From Enterovibrio coralii (GTDB taxonomy: Bacteria > Pseudomonadota > Gammaproteobacteria > Enterobacterales > Vibrionaceae), in contig NZ_LNTY01000062.1 in the NCBI RefSeq assembly GCF_001559595.1, positions 62,001-126,000 of the forward strand: a stretch of 64,000 bases of DNA, read 5' to 3'. Positions 20,536-31,143 of the stretch are shown here, in pieces (position 1 is the stretch's first letter; every line of letters starts with the position of its first letter). A program made the position numbers and the translations under genes. A model generated the notes under the pieces. It made no database searches, was not told the origin of the DNA, and saw only the letters and a list, made by a program, of their open reading frames with translations.

Positions 20536-21840
20536 GTGAGAGAGAGTTTAAAGGTTAGCGACATACTCGCGCTAGGTTTTATGACCTTTGCGTTTTTCCT
20601 AGGAGCAGGCAACATCATCTTCCCACCGCTGGCAGGTTTTCTGGCGGGTGAACACACCATGTCTGCAATGTTCGGTTTTCTTATCACCGCAGTAGGTCTT
20701 CCTCTTATTGGTATCATTGCGGTAGCGGTTGCTGGTGGCGGCTGGAAAGGCTTGACGCGTGACCTCCCTGCATCTGTAGCAACACTGATGGCGGTGCTGA
20801 TCTTCATTATTATCGGTCCAGCTTTTGCAGCACCTCGTGCCGGCCTTGTTGCTTACGAAATGGGCTTTAAGCCATTTTTGGGCGACGTAGGTCAGTTTGA
20901 ATTGACCATCTTCTCCATTATTTTCTTTGCAGTTGCCATGTTCTTCTCTTTGTCTCAAGGCAAACTGATCGACACCATTGGTAAGCTGCTGACGCCTGCA
21001 CTGTTTGCTGCACTGGCGATTCTGGCGATTGCTGTTGTGGTTAATCCACAAGGTGACATCGTTGCTGCGCAGGGCGCGTATGTAGACCAAGCGTTTACGA
21101 CTGGCTTCCTGGAAGGCTACAACACCATGGATACGTTCGCTGCGCTGATGTTCGGTATGCTGATCGTTGACGTTATCCGTAAGAAAGGCATCACTGACCA
21201 AGCGAAGACCTGCCAATACCTGATTTACGCGGGCGTTATCGCGGCTGCAGGTCTGGCGTTCGTGTACGTGTCTCTGTTCTACCTGGGGGCGACAGCAACG
21301 GGCGTTGCGGCAGGTGCAACGAATGGAGGTGCGATTCTGTCTGCATACGTAATGGCACTGTTTGGCCCTGCGGGTCAGATCATTCTGTCTACGATTATCG
21401 TACTGGCGTGTTTGACCACGGTTATCGGTCTGGTTTCTGCGTGTTCTGATTACTTCAGCACACTGACGAAAATCACTTACCGTCAATGGGTAGTGATCCT
21501 GTCTATCGCTTGTGCTGTGGTTGCAAACGTAGGTCTGAACCAACTGATTGCGATTTCGGTACCAGTACTGTTCGCACTGTACCCAGTGGCGATTGCGCTG
21601 ATTGCACTGACCTTCCTGCGTCGTTTCATGCCTAACCCAGCGTTGGCATACCGTGTCGTTCTTGGCGTGTCTTTGGTGTTTGCACTGTTTGATGCGGCAA
21701 AAGTTGCAGGTGTTGATGTGTCTGCGCTGAAAGTGCTGCCACTGTTCAACTACGGCATGGCTTGGTTGCTGCCAACGGTTGTTGCACTGGTTGCGGTTCG
21801 TTTCGCAGGTGAAAGCAAAGGCGATTCAAGCCACGCATAA
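20536..21840 (+). CDS. brnQ: Branched-chain amino acid:sodium symporter BrnQ
   Basis: The 434-residue inner-membrane protein has about 12 transmembrane segments. The N-terminal LALGFMTFAFFLGAGNIIFPP (from about residue 12) and FGFLITAVGLPL are characteristic of LIV-II carriers (BrnQ), which import leucine, isoleucine and valine with sodium. The GTG at 20536 is the start; no ATG lies before the conserved region, and AAGAAG just upstream is a weak ribosome-binding site. It is a single gene followed by a strong terminator. Confidence 0.93.
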   Translation: MRESLKVSDILALGFMTFAFFLGAGNIIFPPLAGFLAGEHTMSAMFGFLITAVGLPLIGIIAVAVAGGGWKGLTRDLPASVATLMAVLIFIIIGPAFAAPRAGLVAYEMGFKPFLGDVGQFELTIFSIIFFAVAMFFSLSQGKLIDTIGKLLTPALFAALAILAIAVVVNPQGDIVAAQGAYVDQAFTTGFLEGYNTMDTFAALMFGMLIVDVIRKKGITDQAKTCQYLIYAGVIAAAGLAFVYVSLFYLGATATGVAAGATNGGAILSAYVMALFGPAGQIILSTIIVLACLTTVIGLVSACSDYFSTLTKITYRQWVVILSIACAVVANVGLNQLIAISVPVLFALYPVAIALIALTFLRRFMPNPALAYRVVLGVSLVFALFDAAKVAGVDVSALKVLPLFNYGMAWLLPTVVALVAVRFAGESKGDSSHA

Positions 21841-21855
21841 GCGATACACGAATAC

Positions 21856-21887
21856 GAAAAAACCACCGCTTGCGGTGGTTTTTTTAT
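21856..21887. terminator. Terminator after brnQ
   Basis: ACCACCGC-TTG-CGGTGGT is flanked by A6 and T7, between the convergent brnQ and fldB. Confidence 0.88.
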
Positions 21888-21933
21888 GGCTGGAAAGCCG
21901 TTTTGGGGTGATGCGACGAGGGTGAGTTGAGCC

Positions 21934-22452
21934 TCAGAGCATGTCCTGATATTCGACCAGTACTTTCTCACACCAGCTTGCGATACGCTCATCGCTCAGA
22001 TCGTATTGACTGTCTTCATCCAACGCCAAACCGACGAACTGGGTACCGTCTTCGGTAACCGCTTTTGACGCTTCAAAGGTATAGCCGTCAGTTGGCCAGT
22101 AGCCGATAAACTTTAGGCCGGTTGGCAGCAGTTGGTCATGCAGCATGCCCATGGCATCCAAGTACCACTCTGCGTAACCTTCTTGGTCACCAAGGCCAAA
22201 CAATGCCGCCACTTTGCCTTGCAGTTGCAAGCCATCTAGCTCAGACCACACTGCTTCCCAATCTTCTTGCAGTTCACCGAAATCCCATGTGGAAATGCCG
22301 AGCAACAGAAGATCGTATTGGTTCATCGTCGCGACTGGGGTGTCTTTGATATTGTGGATGTCGACCAGATCATCGCCCAGAATGTCGCGGATTTTTTCCG
22401 CTGCCATTTCGGTGTAACACGTCGTCGAGCCGTAAAACAAACCTATTTTCAT
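21934..22452 (-). CDS. fldB: Flavodoxin 2 (FldB)
   Basis: The 172-residue long-chain flavodoxin binds FMN with the phosphate loop [15 protein letters not shown] at the N-terminus; [14 protein letters not shown] near residue 53 holds an FMN-stacking tryptophan. It carries low-potential electrons in the cytoplasm. It is divergent from xerD, the conserved E. coli arrangement, which favours FldB over FldA. Confidence 0.93.
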   Translation of the reverse strand: MKIGLFYGSTTCYTEMAAEKIRDILGDDLVDIHNIKDTPVATMNQYDLLLLGISTWDFGELQEDWEAVWSELDGLQLQGKVAALFGLGDQEGYAEWYLDAMGMLHDQLLPTGLKFIGYWPTDGYTFEASKAVTEDGTQFVGLALDEDSQYDLSDERIASWCEKVLVEYQDML

Positions 22453-22638
22453 GTTTCAATCCTGCTGTGCCTTCTGGCGCGATTCTACCCCTCGACGCAT
22501 TCTATCTCTACCCTTAATAAAATGGGATATTTGGATAAAACGTCGCCTTTCTTCATTAGGTTAGGCGGGTAACCCTTTGCAATCCGTTGGTGGTAGGGTA
22601 GTTTGGCGACAGAAAAAGCGTACGAAAGTGAGTGAAAC

Positions 22639-23535
22639 GTGGAACAAAACGCAGCACTGGTTGAACAGTTTTTAGATGCAATGTGGATGGAGCGGGGATT
22701 GTCGGAAAACACCCTTACCTCTTACCGAAATGATCTGATGAAACTGTGTCACTGGCTGGCAGAGAAGAACATCTTGTTGATCAAGGTAACGCCGAGCACC
22801 TTGCAAGACTATCAACATTGGCTGTTTGATCAGGATTACAAGCAAACCAGCCGGGCGCGCATGTTGTCGGCGATGCGTCGACTGTTTCAATATCTTTATC
22901 GCGAAAAGCAGCGTGAGGATGATCCGACGGCCAACCTTATCAGCCCTAAGCTGCCAAAGCGTTTACCGAAAGATTTGAGCGAAGAACAAGTGGAAGCACT
23001 GCTCGATGCGCCAGATGAAGAAGACATGCTGGAGCTTCGCGACAAAGCCATGATGGAGCTTTTGTACGCCACGGGGCTTCGCGTGACCGAGCTAATCAGT
23101 TTGACCACCGAAAACGTCAGCCTTCGCCAAGGCGTGGTGCGCGTGATTGGTAAAGGCGGCAAAGAGCGTTTGGTACCGATGGGCGAAGCGGCCATTGATT
23201 GGCTGGATCGCTACCTCGCCCACAGCCGTCCGGCGTTACTGGGTGAGCAAACGTCAGACGTATTTTTCCCAAGCCGTCGCGCCCGAATGATGACCCGTCA
23301 GACCTTTTGGCACCGTATTAAGTTTTATGCGGCACTGGCGAATATCGATAGCGACTTGCTCTCGCCGCACGTGTTACGCCATGCCTTTGCGACCCATTTG
23401 CTAAACCACGGCGCAGATTTGCGTGTCGTCCAGATGCTCTTGGGGCACAGCGACCTGTCTACCACGCAAATTTACACCCATGTTGCGACAGAGCGACTAA
23501 AACAATTGCATCAGGAACACCATCCTCGTGCATAA
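22639..23535 (+). CDS. xerD: Site-specific tyrosine recombinase XerD
   Basis: The 298-residue recombinase works with XerC at the chromosomal dif site to resolve dimers. It has an N-terminal SAM-like DNA-binding domain (about 1-85) and a catalytic domain with ATGLRVTEL (first arginine, near 148), HVLRHAFATHLL (His-x-x-Arg, near 245), LGHSDLSTTQIYTHV with the tyrosine nucleophile near 279. It is first in the xerD-dsbC-recJ series. Confidence 0.97.
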   Translation: MEQNAALVEQFLDAMWMERGLSENTLTSYRNDLMKLCHWLAEKNILLIKVTPSTLQDYQHWLFDQDYKQTSRARMLSAMRRLFQYLYREKQREDDPTANLISPKLPKRLPKDLSEEQVEALLDAPDEEDMLELRDKAMMELLYATGLRVTELISLTTENVSLRQGVVRVIGKGGKERLVPMGEAAIDWLDRYLAHSRPALLGEQTSDVFFPSRRARMMTRQTFWHRIKFYAALANIDSDLLSPHVLRHAFATHLLNHGADLRVVQMLLGHSDLSTTQIYTHVATERLKQLHQEHHPRA

Positions 23536-23648
23536 TGCTTTTCGCATTAAAAAAATTGCCTGAAGCGGGATTTTTTCCTGTTTTTCCGGTCTGAGAAGTT
23601 AACCGTTGCCGCGAAGCCGAAGGCTTTGCTTTTTTCAGGACAAAAGTA

Positions 23649-24389
23649 ATGATGAAATTCAAACGACTACTGACAAGTGTCGTCATGGCATCTGCAATGC
23701 TGTCTGCCGGCGCGTATGCTGCTGAAGGTGCAGACAAGGCGGCGATTGCGGAAGTGTTGGCAAAATACCGACTGAATGTAGAGTCAGTAGAGAAACTGCC
23801 CCTTGAAGGGATGTACGAAGTCGTCACCAATGGTGGCGTGGTGTACACCAACAAAGACGGGTCGTATTTCATCTATGGGCAACTCTTTCACACGACCGCG
23901 ACCGAATCCATCAACATGACAGAAATTACTCAAGCCAAGCGCAACAAGAAAATGTTTGACGCATCGGGTGTTGAGAAAGAGCTGATCGTGTACCCAGCGA
24001 AAAACGAGAAATACGTAGTGAACGTGTTTACCGATACCACCTGTGGTTACTGCATGAAGCTTCACCGTGAGATGCAGCAATACAACGATCTGGGTATCAC
24101 GGTGCGCTATTTGGCGTTCCCTCGCTCGGGCGAGCGTTCACCTAACATTGGTGAAATGAGCGCAATCTGGTGTGCTGACGACAAAGCCAAAGCAATGGAT
24201 TTGGCGAAAGCACGCAAGTTTGAAGACGAAACCGAAGCCTGTACCGATCTGGTACGTCGCCACATGGCACTGGGTTCGTCTATGGGTGTGACGGGCACAC
24301 CAGCAATCATGCTGGAAGATGGCACCATGCTGGGCGGTTACCTGCCTGCTGACCGTCTGCTGCAAACGCTGGAGCAAAAAGAAGGCTAA
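23649..24389 (+). CDS. dsbC: Periplasmic thiol:disulfide isomerase DsbC
   Basis: The 246-residue protein starts with a signal peptide ending near SAGAYAAEG. An N-terminal dimerisation domain (about 25-85) is followed by a thioredoxin domain with the active site TTCGYCMKLH near residue 135 and a cis-proline in GVTGTPAIML. DsbC shuffles wrong disulfides in the periplasm and is kept reduced by DsbD. Two adjacent ATGs (23649, 23652) are possible starts. A terminator separates it from recJ. Confidence 0.96.
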   Translation: MMKFKRLLTSVVMASAMLSAGAYAAEGADKAAIAEVLAKYRLNVESVEKLPLEGMYEVVTNGGVVYTNKDGSYFIYGQLFHTTATESINMTEITQAKRNKKMFDASGVEKELIVYPAKNEKYVVNVFTDTTCGYCMKLHREMQQYNDLGITVRYLAFPRSGERSPNIGEMSAIWCADDKAKAMDLAKARKFEDETEACTDLVRRHMALGSSMGVTGTPAIMLEDGTMLGGYLPADRLLQTLEQKEG

Positions 24390-24412
24390 TCCTTCTGCTT
24401 ACAAGCACATCT

Positions 24413-24445
24413 TAAAAAGCGTCGTTTTATCGACGCTTTTTTTGT
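24413..24445 (+). terminator. Terminator between dsbC and recJ
   Basis: AAAAGCGTCG and CGACGCTTTT arms are followed by TTTG. Confidence 0.85.
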
Positions 24446-24558
24446 TGGTGAGGCAACAGGCCTTTCGCTTTGCAATTCCCTCGCTACAATGGATCCCTCT
24501 CAATCCGCATTCTCAATGTCGTTGGTACGTGCCAACGTCAGATACAGGTTCTGTCTTC

Positions 24559-26285
24559 ATGATTGAAATTAAACGTCGTCAGCCCGCGGCTGATGCTGCC
24601 TTCTCAAGTTCTATGCCGCCGCTTTTACAACGCATTTATGCCAACCGCGGCATCACCAGTGAAGGGGAGTTAGAGCGAAGTGCCAAGGGCCTTTTGAGCT
24701 ATAACGCGCTGCACGGCATTGAGCTGGCGGTGACCTTATTGGCAAAGGCGATAGCGGATGGTCGACGTATTATTATCGTGGGAGATTTCGACGCAGACGG
24801 CGCCACCAGTTCTGCGCTGTCGGTAACGGCCCTTCGAATGATGGGCTGTAGCAATGTGGATTACCTCGTTCCTAACCGCTTTGAAGACGGCTACGGATTG
24901 AGCCCGGAAGTGGTGGAGCAAGCGGCCGCGAAAGGTGCAGAGCTTATCATGACGGTCGATAACGGCGTGTCGTCGATTGAAGGCGTAGCGGCGGCGAAAG
25001 CCTTGGGTATTCAGGTCGTGGTGACCGATCACCACTTGCCGGGTGACGTGTTGCCAGATGCCGATGCCATGGTTAACCCAAACCTCAACGAGTGTGGTTT
25101 CCCGTCGAAATCACTGGCAGGTGTGGGCGTTGCCTTTTACCTCATGCTCGCATTGCGCGCCCATCTTCGTGATACAGGCTGGTTTGCTCAGCGCGGCATG
25201 GCAGAGCCTAATCTGGCAGAGCTTCTCGATCTTGTGGCTCTGGGCACTGTGGCCGATGTGGTGTCACTCGATACCAATAACCGTATTCTCGTTCATCAAG
25301 GCTTGATGCGTATTCGCGCGGGTAAGTGCCGTCCGGGTATTCAAGCATTGATTGAAGTGGCTAACCGTAACATGTCGACCTTGGTGGCGAGTGATTTTGG
25401 CTTCGCGCTTGGCCCACGTATTAACGCGGCAGCCGCTTGGATGACATGTCGTTTGGTGTTGAGCTGTTGATGTGTCAGCACTTGCAAGCGGCAAGACAAA
25501 TGGCGAGCGAACTGGATGGGTTGAACCAAACCCGCAAAGAAATCGAACAGGGCATGAAAGAAGAAGCCATGGCGATTTGTGAACGACTGCAATTTGGTGA
25601 AGGCACGCGTCTGCCTTGCGGCCTTGCGCTATTCCAGCGTGAATGGCACCAAGGCGTGATTGGTATTTTGGCCTCGCGCATCAAAGACAAATTCCACCGT
25701 CCTGTGATTGCGTTTGCCGACGGCGGTGAGGGCCTAATCAAAGGCTCTGCGCGTTCAATTCAAGGCCTACACATGCGTGATACCTTGGATTTGATTGATA
25801 CCCAAAACCCAGGATTGATTAAAAAGTTCGGTGGCCATGCCATGGCGGCGGGTCTTACCATTGCTGAGGCTGATTTTGAGCGATTCTCGCGCCTGTTTGA
25901 TGAGGCGGTGATGAATGTCATCAGTGAAGATGAGTTGAAAGGCATTGTGCTTTCTGACGGCGAACTGATGCCAACGGAAATCTCGCTGGATGTGGCTGAA
26001 ACGCTGCGAAGCGGCGGCCCTTGGGGACAAGGTTTCCCTGAGCCTCTGTTTGATGGCAAATTCAAGCTGTTGCACCAAAAGCTGGTGGGCGGCAAGCACC
26101 TGAAAATGATGGTTGAGCCGATGATGGGTGGACAAATGGTGGATGCGATTGCGTTTAATATCGACCTTCGCCGCTGGCCAGATCCGTCTGTACAAATCGT
26201 AGAGCTGGCCTATCGCCTTGATGTGAATGAGTTTCGTGGAAACCGCACCGTGCAACTCATGGTGGAGCACATGGCGGCAGCGTAA
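24559..26285 (+). CDS. recJ: Single-strand DNA exonuclease RecJ (one frameshift as read)
   Basis: RecJ degrades single-stranded DNA 5' to 3' in recombination and mismatch repair. DHH-family motifs are present: IIVGDFDADGATSSAL (near 75), MTVDNGVSS (near 135), VTDHHLPGDVLPDADAMVNP. The frame breaks in the DHHA1 linker: GPRINAA is followed by GCAGCCGC at 25429-25436, where GCAGGCCGC would restore GPRINAAGRLDDMSFG. With one G added the protein has 575 residues and reaches the stop at 26283, matching the usual length. ATG 24559 fits the homologous N-terminus (MIEIKRRQP). The frame is open upstream but that part is not RecJ-like. Confidence 0.93.
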
Positions 26286-26471
26286 ATCCCTTTCCACAAC
26301 CCTTGAGCCAGTGCGTGACGAGCACGCATTGGCTCTAAAATTCAGAGCTGACCCTATTTCCACATTTTTCTCTGAATTTTTCTCCTTTGATCCCTATCAC
26401 ACTCTGTATATTCCCTCCGCAATTCTGTAGAATTCGGCGGTTAAAACTCATTCCGAACTTAATAAGTGACC

Positions 26472-27570
26472 ATGTTTGAAATCAATCCAATCAAAAACCG
26501 CCTAGCGGACATTGCAGAGCGTGCAAATGTCCTTAGGGGGTATCTTTGACTATGACGCCAAAAAAGAGCGTCTAGAAGAAGTTAATGCCGAACTTGAACA
26601 ACCTGATGTGTGGAACGATCCTGAGCGTGCGCAAGCACTGGGTCGCGAGCGCGCGTCGCTGGAAGCGGTTGTAGATACCATTGACCAGCTGGATCAGGGT
26701 GGCGAGTACATCACCGATTTGTTGGAACTGGCCGTTGAAGAAAACGACCAAGATACCTTCGACGAAATCGAACCAGAACTGAGCGATTTGGAAGAGAAGC
26801 TGGCGAAGCTGGAATTCCGTCGTATGTTCTCTGGTGACCACGATAGCTCTGATTGCTATATCGACCTGCAAGCAGGTTCAGGTGGTACCGAAGCGCAAGA
26901 CTGGACATCAATGATGCTCCGTATGTACCTGCGCTGGGCTGACGCGAAAGGCTTCAAAACTGAAGTTATCGAAGTGTCAGAAGGCGATGTGGCTGGATTG
27001 AAATCTGCAACTGTTCGTATCAGCGGCGAATACGCGTACGGCTGGCTGCGCACCGAGACCGGTGTTCACCGTCTGGTTCGTAAGTCTCCGTTCGATTCAG
27101 GCGGCCGTCGTCACACCTCGTTTGCTTCTGCTTTTATCTACCCAGAAGTTGACGAAAACATCGCTATCGAAATCAACCCAGCCGATCTGCGTATCGACGT
27201 ATACCGTGCGTCAGGTGCGGGCGGTCAGCACGTAAACACCACCGAATCAGCGGTACGTATCACACACGTACCAACCAACACTGTGGTGCAGTGCCAGAAT
27301 GACCGTAGTCAGCACAAAAACAAAGATCAGGCGATGAAGCAGCTTCGCGCAAAACTGTTTGAACTGGAATTGCAAAAGCAAAACGCAGAGAAACAGGCGA
27401 ACGAAGAATCGAAGTCTGACATTGGTTGGGGTAGCCAGATCCGTTCATACGTGCTGGATGACTCACGCATTAAAGACCTGCGTACCGGTATCGAAAACCG
27501 TAATACCCAAGCGGTACTTGACGGTGATCTCGACAAGTTTATTGAAGCCAGCCTGAAATCTGGTTTGTAA
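26472..27570 (+). CDS. prfB: Peptide chain release factor 2 (programmed +1 frameshift)
   Basis: RF2 releases peptides at UGA and UAA. Translation starts at ATG 26472 and reads 25 codons to CTT followed by TGA at 26547-26549. AGGGGG-TAT-CTT-TGA-C is the canonical programmed site: the internal Shine-Dalgarno and slippery CTT move the ribosome +1 so that GAC (26548) is read next. The joined product is 365 residues, the normal RF2 length. SPF in [10 protein letters not shown] (stop recognition) and GGQ in [15 protein letters not shown] (hydrolysis) are present. This frameshift is autoregulatory and must not be confused with the sequence errors elsewhere. lysS follows after 26 bp. Confidence 0.98.
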
Positions 27571-27596
27571 TTTTTTAGATAATTCAAAGGTTCACT

Positions 27597-29111
27597 ATGA
27601 CTGACCAGTTACAAGACGAAAACAAGCTGATTGCAGAACGTCGTGCAAAACTGAACCATATTCGTCAAAGCTGCAAAGCAAACGGCCACCCAAATGATTT
27701 CCGCCGTGAGCACAAAGCGGCTGATCTTCAGGCTGAATTTGGCGAAAAGACCAAGGAAGAACTGGAAGCACTGGATCATAAAGTTACCGTTGCTGGCCGT
27801 ATCATGGCTAAGCGTGGCCCATTCCTGGCTCTGCAAGACGTGAGCGGCCGTATTCAGGCTTACGCTGCAAAAGACGTGCAGAACGTACTGAAAGATCAGT
27901 ACCAAGGTCTGGATATCGGTGACATCATCGGCGTGAAAGGCGCATTGCACAAATCAGGCAAAGGCGACCTTTACGTGAACATGGAAGAGTACCAACTGCT
28001 GACTAAAGCACTGCGTCCTCTGCCAGAGAAATTCCACGGTCTGACTGACCAAGAAATGCGTTACCGTCAGCGTTACGTTGACCTGATCGTGAACGAAGAT
28101 TCACGCAACGCATTCAAAGTACGCTCTAAGCTGATCTCTGCTATCCGTCGTTACATGGAGTCTAAAGACTTCATGGAAGTGGAAACGCCAATGATGCAAG
28201 TGATCCCGGGTGGTGCGTCTGCACGTCCGTTCATCACGCACCACAACGCGCTGGATCAGGAAATGTACCTGCGTATCGCGCCTGAGCTGTACCTGAAGCG
28301 TCTGGTTGTTGGTGGTTTTGAGCGTGTGTTCGAAATCAACCGTAACTTCCGTAACGAAGGTCTGTCTCCACGTCACAACCCAGAATTCACCATGATCGAA
28401 TTCTACATGGCGTACGCGGATTACAACGATCTGATCGACCTGACAGAAGACATGCTGCGCACCGTAGCAATCGACGTTCTGGGTCACTCAGCAATGCCAT
28501 ACGGCGAGCACACTGTTGAATTCGGTGGCAAATACGCACGTATGACCATGCTGGAAGCGATCAAGCACTACAACCCAGAGCACGCTGAAATCCAAGTACT
28601 GACTGAAGAAGGTGTTCAGGATCGTGACCTGATGGTGTCTATCGCGAAATCATTGAACATCTACGTTGAGAAGTTCTGGACTTGTGGTCAGCTGCTGGAA
28701 GAAATCTTCGGTGAAACCGCTGAACCAAAACTGATCCAGCCGACGTTCATCACTGGCTACCCAGCAGACATCTCTCCGCTGGCACGTCGTAGCGATGACA
28801 ACCCGTTCTTCACTGACCGCTTTGAATTCTTCATCGGTGGCCGTGAAGTAGCGAACGGCTTCTCAGAGCTGAACGATGCAGAAGACCAAGACTCTCGTTT
28901 CAAAGCGCAAGTTGATGCGAAAGATGCGGGTGACGACGAAGCGATGTTCTACGATGCAGACTACATCACTGCACTGGAACACGGTCTGCCACCAACAGCA
29001 GGTCAAGGTATCGGTATCGACCGTCTGGCGATGCTGTTCACCAACACGCACACTATCCGTGACGTGATTCTGTTCCCAGCAATGCGCCCTCAAAACCAGA
29101 AGAAAGACTAA
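27597..29111 (+). CDS. lysS: Lysyl-tRNA synthetase, class II
   Basis: The 504-residue enzyme has an N-terminal OB-fold anticodon-binding domain (about 65-175) and the class II core: motif 1 with [13 protein letters not shown], motif 2 [20 protein letters not shown] near 260 and motif 3 [13 protein letters not shown] near 475. It is co-directional with prfB 26 bp upstream, the same pair as in E. coli, and ends in a strong terminator. Confidence 0.98.
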   Translation: MTDQLQDENKLIAERRAKLNHIRQSCKANGHPNDFRREHKAADLQAEFGEKTKEELEALDHKVTVAGRIMAKRGPFLALQDVSGRIQAYAAKDVQNVLKDQYQGLDIGDIIGVKGALHKSGKGDLYVNMEEYQLLTKALRPLPEKFHGLTDQEMRYRQRYVDLIVNEDSRNAFKVRSKLISAIRRYMESKDFMEVETPMMQVIPGGASARPFITHHNALDQEMYLRIAPELYLKRLVVGGFERVFEINRNFRNEGLSPRHNPEFTMIEFYMAYADYNDLIDLTEDMLRTVAIDVLGHSAMPYGEHTVEFGGKYARMTMLEAIKHYNPEHAEIQVLTEEGVQDRDLMVSIAKSLNIYVEKFWTCGQLLEEIFGETAEPKLIQPTFITGYPADISPLARRSDDNPFFTDRFEFFIGGREVANGFSELNDAEDQDSRFKAQVDAKDAGDDEAMFYDADYITALEHGLPPTAGQGIGIDRLAMLFTNTHTIRDVILFPAMRPQNQKKD

Positions 29112-29152
29112 GTCTGACTTGGATGTTGATGCATCCTTGAGACGCAACTGAG

Positions 29153-29187
29153 ACAAAAAAAACACCGGTGCAAACCGGTGTTTTTTT
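29153..29187 (+). terminator. Terminator after lysS
   Basis: ACACCGGT-GCAA-ACCGGTGT is flanked by A and T runs. Confidence 0.88.
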
Positions 29188-29320
29188 ATGCCTAACGTTA
29201 CGTGTGCAATCGTTTGCTCAAGGTCACATTTTTTGCGACGCAATTAACATTTTTGTTTGGGTTTTTCCTCACTGCACGCATCATGCAGGCGCAATTCCTT
29301 GCCGCTAAATAACGAAGTAA

Positions 29321-30730
29321 ATGATGCTGAAAAAATCCCTTCTTTCTGCCAGTGTTGCACTGGCGACCATGATGTCTTCTGCTGCATTTGCGGCGGAGAA
29401 CGTTGACCTTTTGATCACAGACGCGACCGTATTGACCATGAATGCTGATAAGACAGTGTTCGAAAATGGTGTGGTAGCAGTTAAAGGCAACAAGATCGTT
29501 GCAGTTGGTGATGAATCACTGGCTGAAGACTATAAAGCGAAGACAGTCTTGGATGTGGATGGCGATATCGTCATGCCCGGTCTTATCAACACGCACACGC
29601 ATGCGTCGATGACTGTATTCCGTTCACTGGGTGATGACGTGCCAGACCGTTTGCACCGCTACATCTTCCCGCTAGAGAAGAAACTGGTTAGCCGTGAAAT
29701 GGTGCGTATCGGTGCGCAACTGGGCAACGTGGAGATGCTAAAAGGCGGTGTCACCACGTACGCGGACATGTACTACTTCGAAGACGAAGTGGCAAAGACG
29801 GTTGACCAAATCGGCATGCGCGCGATTCTTGGTGAGACCGTGATTAAATTCCCAGTTGCTGACGCGGCGAACGCGGAAGAAGGGATTCAGTATGCGCTGA
29901 ACTTCATTAAAGAATACAAAGATCACCCTCGCATCACGCCTGCGTTTGCGCCACACGCACCTTACACCAACACCACCGAGGTGCTGCAGAAGATCACTAA
30001 GCTTTCGCTTGAGCACAACGTACCAGTGATGATCCACTTGGCAGAGTCAGATCGTGAAAACGAAGTGATTGCAGAGCGCAGTGGCGGTAAATCACCGGTT
30101 GAATACATGGCAGAGATTGGCGCATTGACACCAAACTTGGTGGGCGCACACGTGATCAACGTGGATGACGAAGACATCGCACTGCTGAAAAAGCACGATG
30201 TGGGTATCGCGCACAACATGAGTGCCAACATCAAGTCAGCGAAAGGTGTGTCTCCTGCACTGCAAATGTTTGATGATGGTCTGCGTATCGGTCTGGGTAC
30301 CGATGGCCCAATGTCAGGCAACACTCTGAGCACCGTGGACGAGTTCAACCAAGTGGCGAAAGTGCACAAGTTGGTGAACAAAGACCGTGCGGCAATGCCT
30401 CCTGTGAAAGTGATCGAAATGGCGACCATTGGTGCGGCCCGCGCGCTTCACATGGAAGACAAAATCGGTTCTCTTGAGACGGGCAAGCTGGCAGACATCA
30501 TCGTTGTCGATACGAAAGCGCCGAACATGGTGCCGGTTTACAACCCATACTCAGCACTGGTGTACTCTGCATATGCGACAAATGTGAAACACGCTATCGT
30601 TGATGGTCAGCTTTTGATGCAAAACCGAGACATTTTGACCGTGGATGAAGATGCGGTACGTGAAGAAGCGTTGCAATTTGCAGACAAAGTGCGACAAACC
30701 GTCATCGAAAGCGGTGAAGTTGTTCAGTAA
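29321..30730 (+). CDS. Exported amidohydrolase of the deaminase type (SAH/MTA deaminase-like)
   Basis: The 469-residue protein has a signal peptide (MMLKKSLLSASVALATMMSS..., cleavage near AFA-AEN at 24/25), so it should act in the periplasm. The metal-dependent amidohydrolase barrel shows HTH at 92-94 in MPGLINTHTHASM, His212 in FAPHAPYTN, His239 and Glu242 in MIHLAESDRE, His277/298 and Asp328 in GLGTDGPMSGN. The HxxE plus HAPY pattern fits the S-adenosylhomocysteine/methylthioadenosine deaminase and atrazine-hydrolase branch. Exact substrate is unknown; the signal peptide is unusual for nucleoside-salvage deaminases, which are cytoplasmic. It is monocistronic, between lysS and vpsR. Confidence 0.82.
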   Translation: MMLKKSLLSASVALATMMSSAAFAAENVDLLITDATVLTMNADKTVFENGVVAVKGNKIVAVGDESLAEDYKAKTVLDVDGDIVMPGLINTHTHASMTVFRSLGDDVPDRLHRYIFPLEKKLVSREMVRIGAQLGNVEMLKGGVTTYADMYYFEDEVAKTVDQIGMRAILGETVIKFPVADAANAEEGIQYALNFIKEYKDHPRITPAFAPHAPYTNTTEVLQKITKLSLEHNVPVMIHLAESDRENEVIAERSGGKSPVEYMAEIGALTPNLVGAHVINVDDEDIALLKKHDVGIAHNMSANIKSAKGVSPALQMFDDGLRIGLGTDGPMSGNTLSTVDEFNQVAKVHKLVNKDRAAMPPVKVIEMATIGAARALHMEDKIGSLETGKLADIIVVDTKAPNMVPVYNPYSALVYSAYATNVKHAIVDGQLLMQNRDILTVDEDAVREEALQFADKVRQTVIESGEVVQ

Positions 30731-30751
30731 CCTTTACTGACGCCTGCCTTA

Positions 30752-30793
30752 CAAAAAAGACCGCGTCTTACTCAGACGCGGTTTTCTTTTTTA
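30752..30793 (+). terminator. Terminator after the amidohydrolase gene
   Basis: ACCGCGTCT-TACTC-AGACGCGGT is followed by TTTCTTTTTT. Confidence 0.88.
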
Positions 30794-30864
30794 TTACCCG
30801 ATACATAGCCTCACGAAATCGGGTCATAGTCTATGATCTAAGAAAAATTAGAGAGTTTTAATTT

Positions 30865-30882
30865 ATTCTCAATATTGAGAAT
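30865..30882. promoter_or_regulatory. Perfect 18-bp palindrome upstream of vpsR
   Basis: ATTCTCAATATTGAGAAT is an exact palindrome located 262 bp before the vpsR start, in a 413-bp gap that holds nothing else recognisable apart from the upstream terminator. A dimeric regulator is the obvious candidate ligand; I do not recognise the site. Confidence 0.5.
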
Positions 30883-31143
30883 GGTCGTGTGCTCTTGTGT
30901 TTGTGTGGTGTCATCCAAGCGTATGAACGCAACCTTAGTTTCTGAATTTTAAGGGTTTAGTGATCATGCGAGAAACGTGTACTGTCAGATCTTTCAACAG
31001 CAGAAGTGTCTCTTTTGGGATGGTTGCTGATTTGAGATCTAAGTTGTATCTACAATGAGACAGACGGCGGTGTCTTACAAAATATAATGATACTCACAAC
31101 TTTTTGAACACATGTCGTTAATGGATGACTAAAGGCAGGCGTT

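Noticed and set aside
20599-21543. 314-codon ORF antisense to brnQ
   Set aside because: It lies entirely within brnQ, is rich in Arg, Gln, Asn and Cys as expected of antisense frames of a membrane-protein gene, and has no family resemblance.
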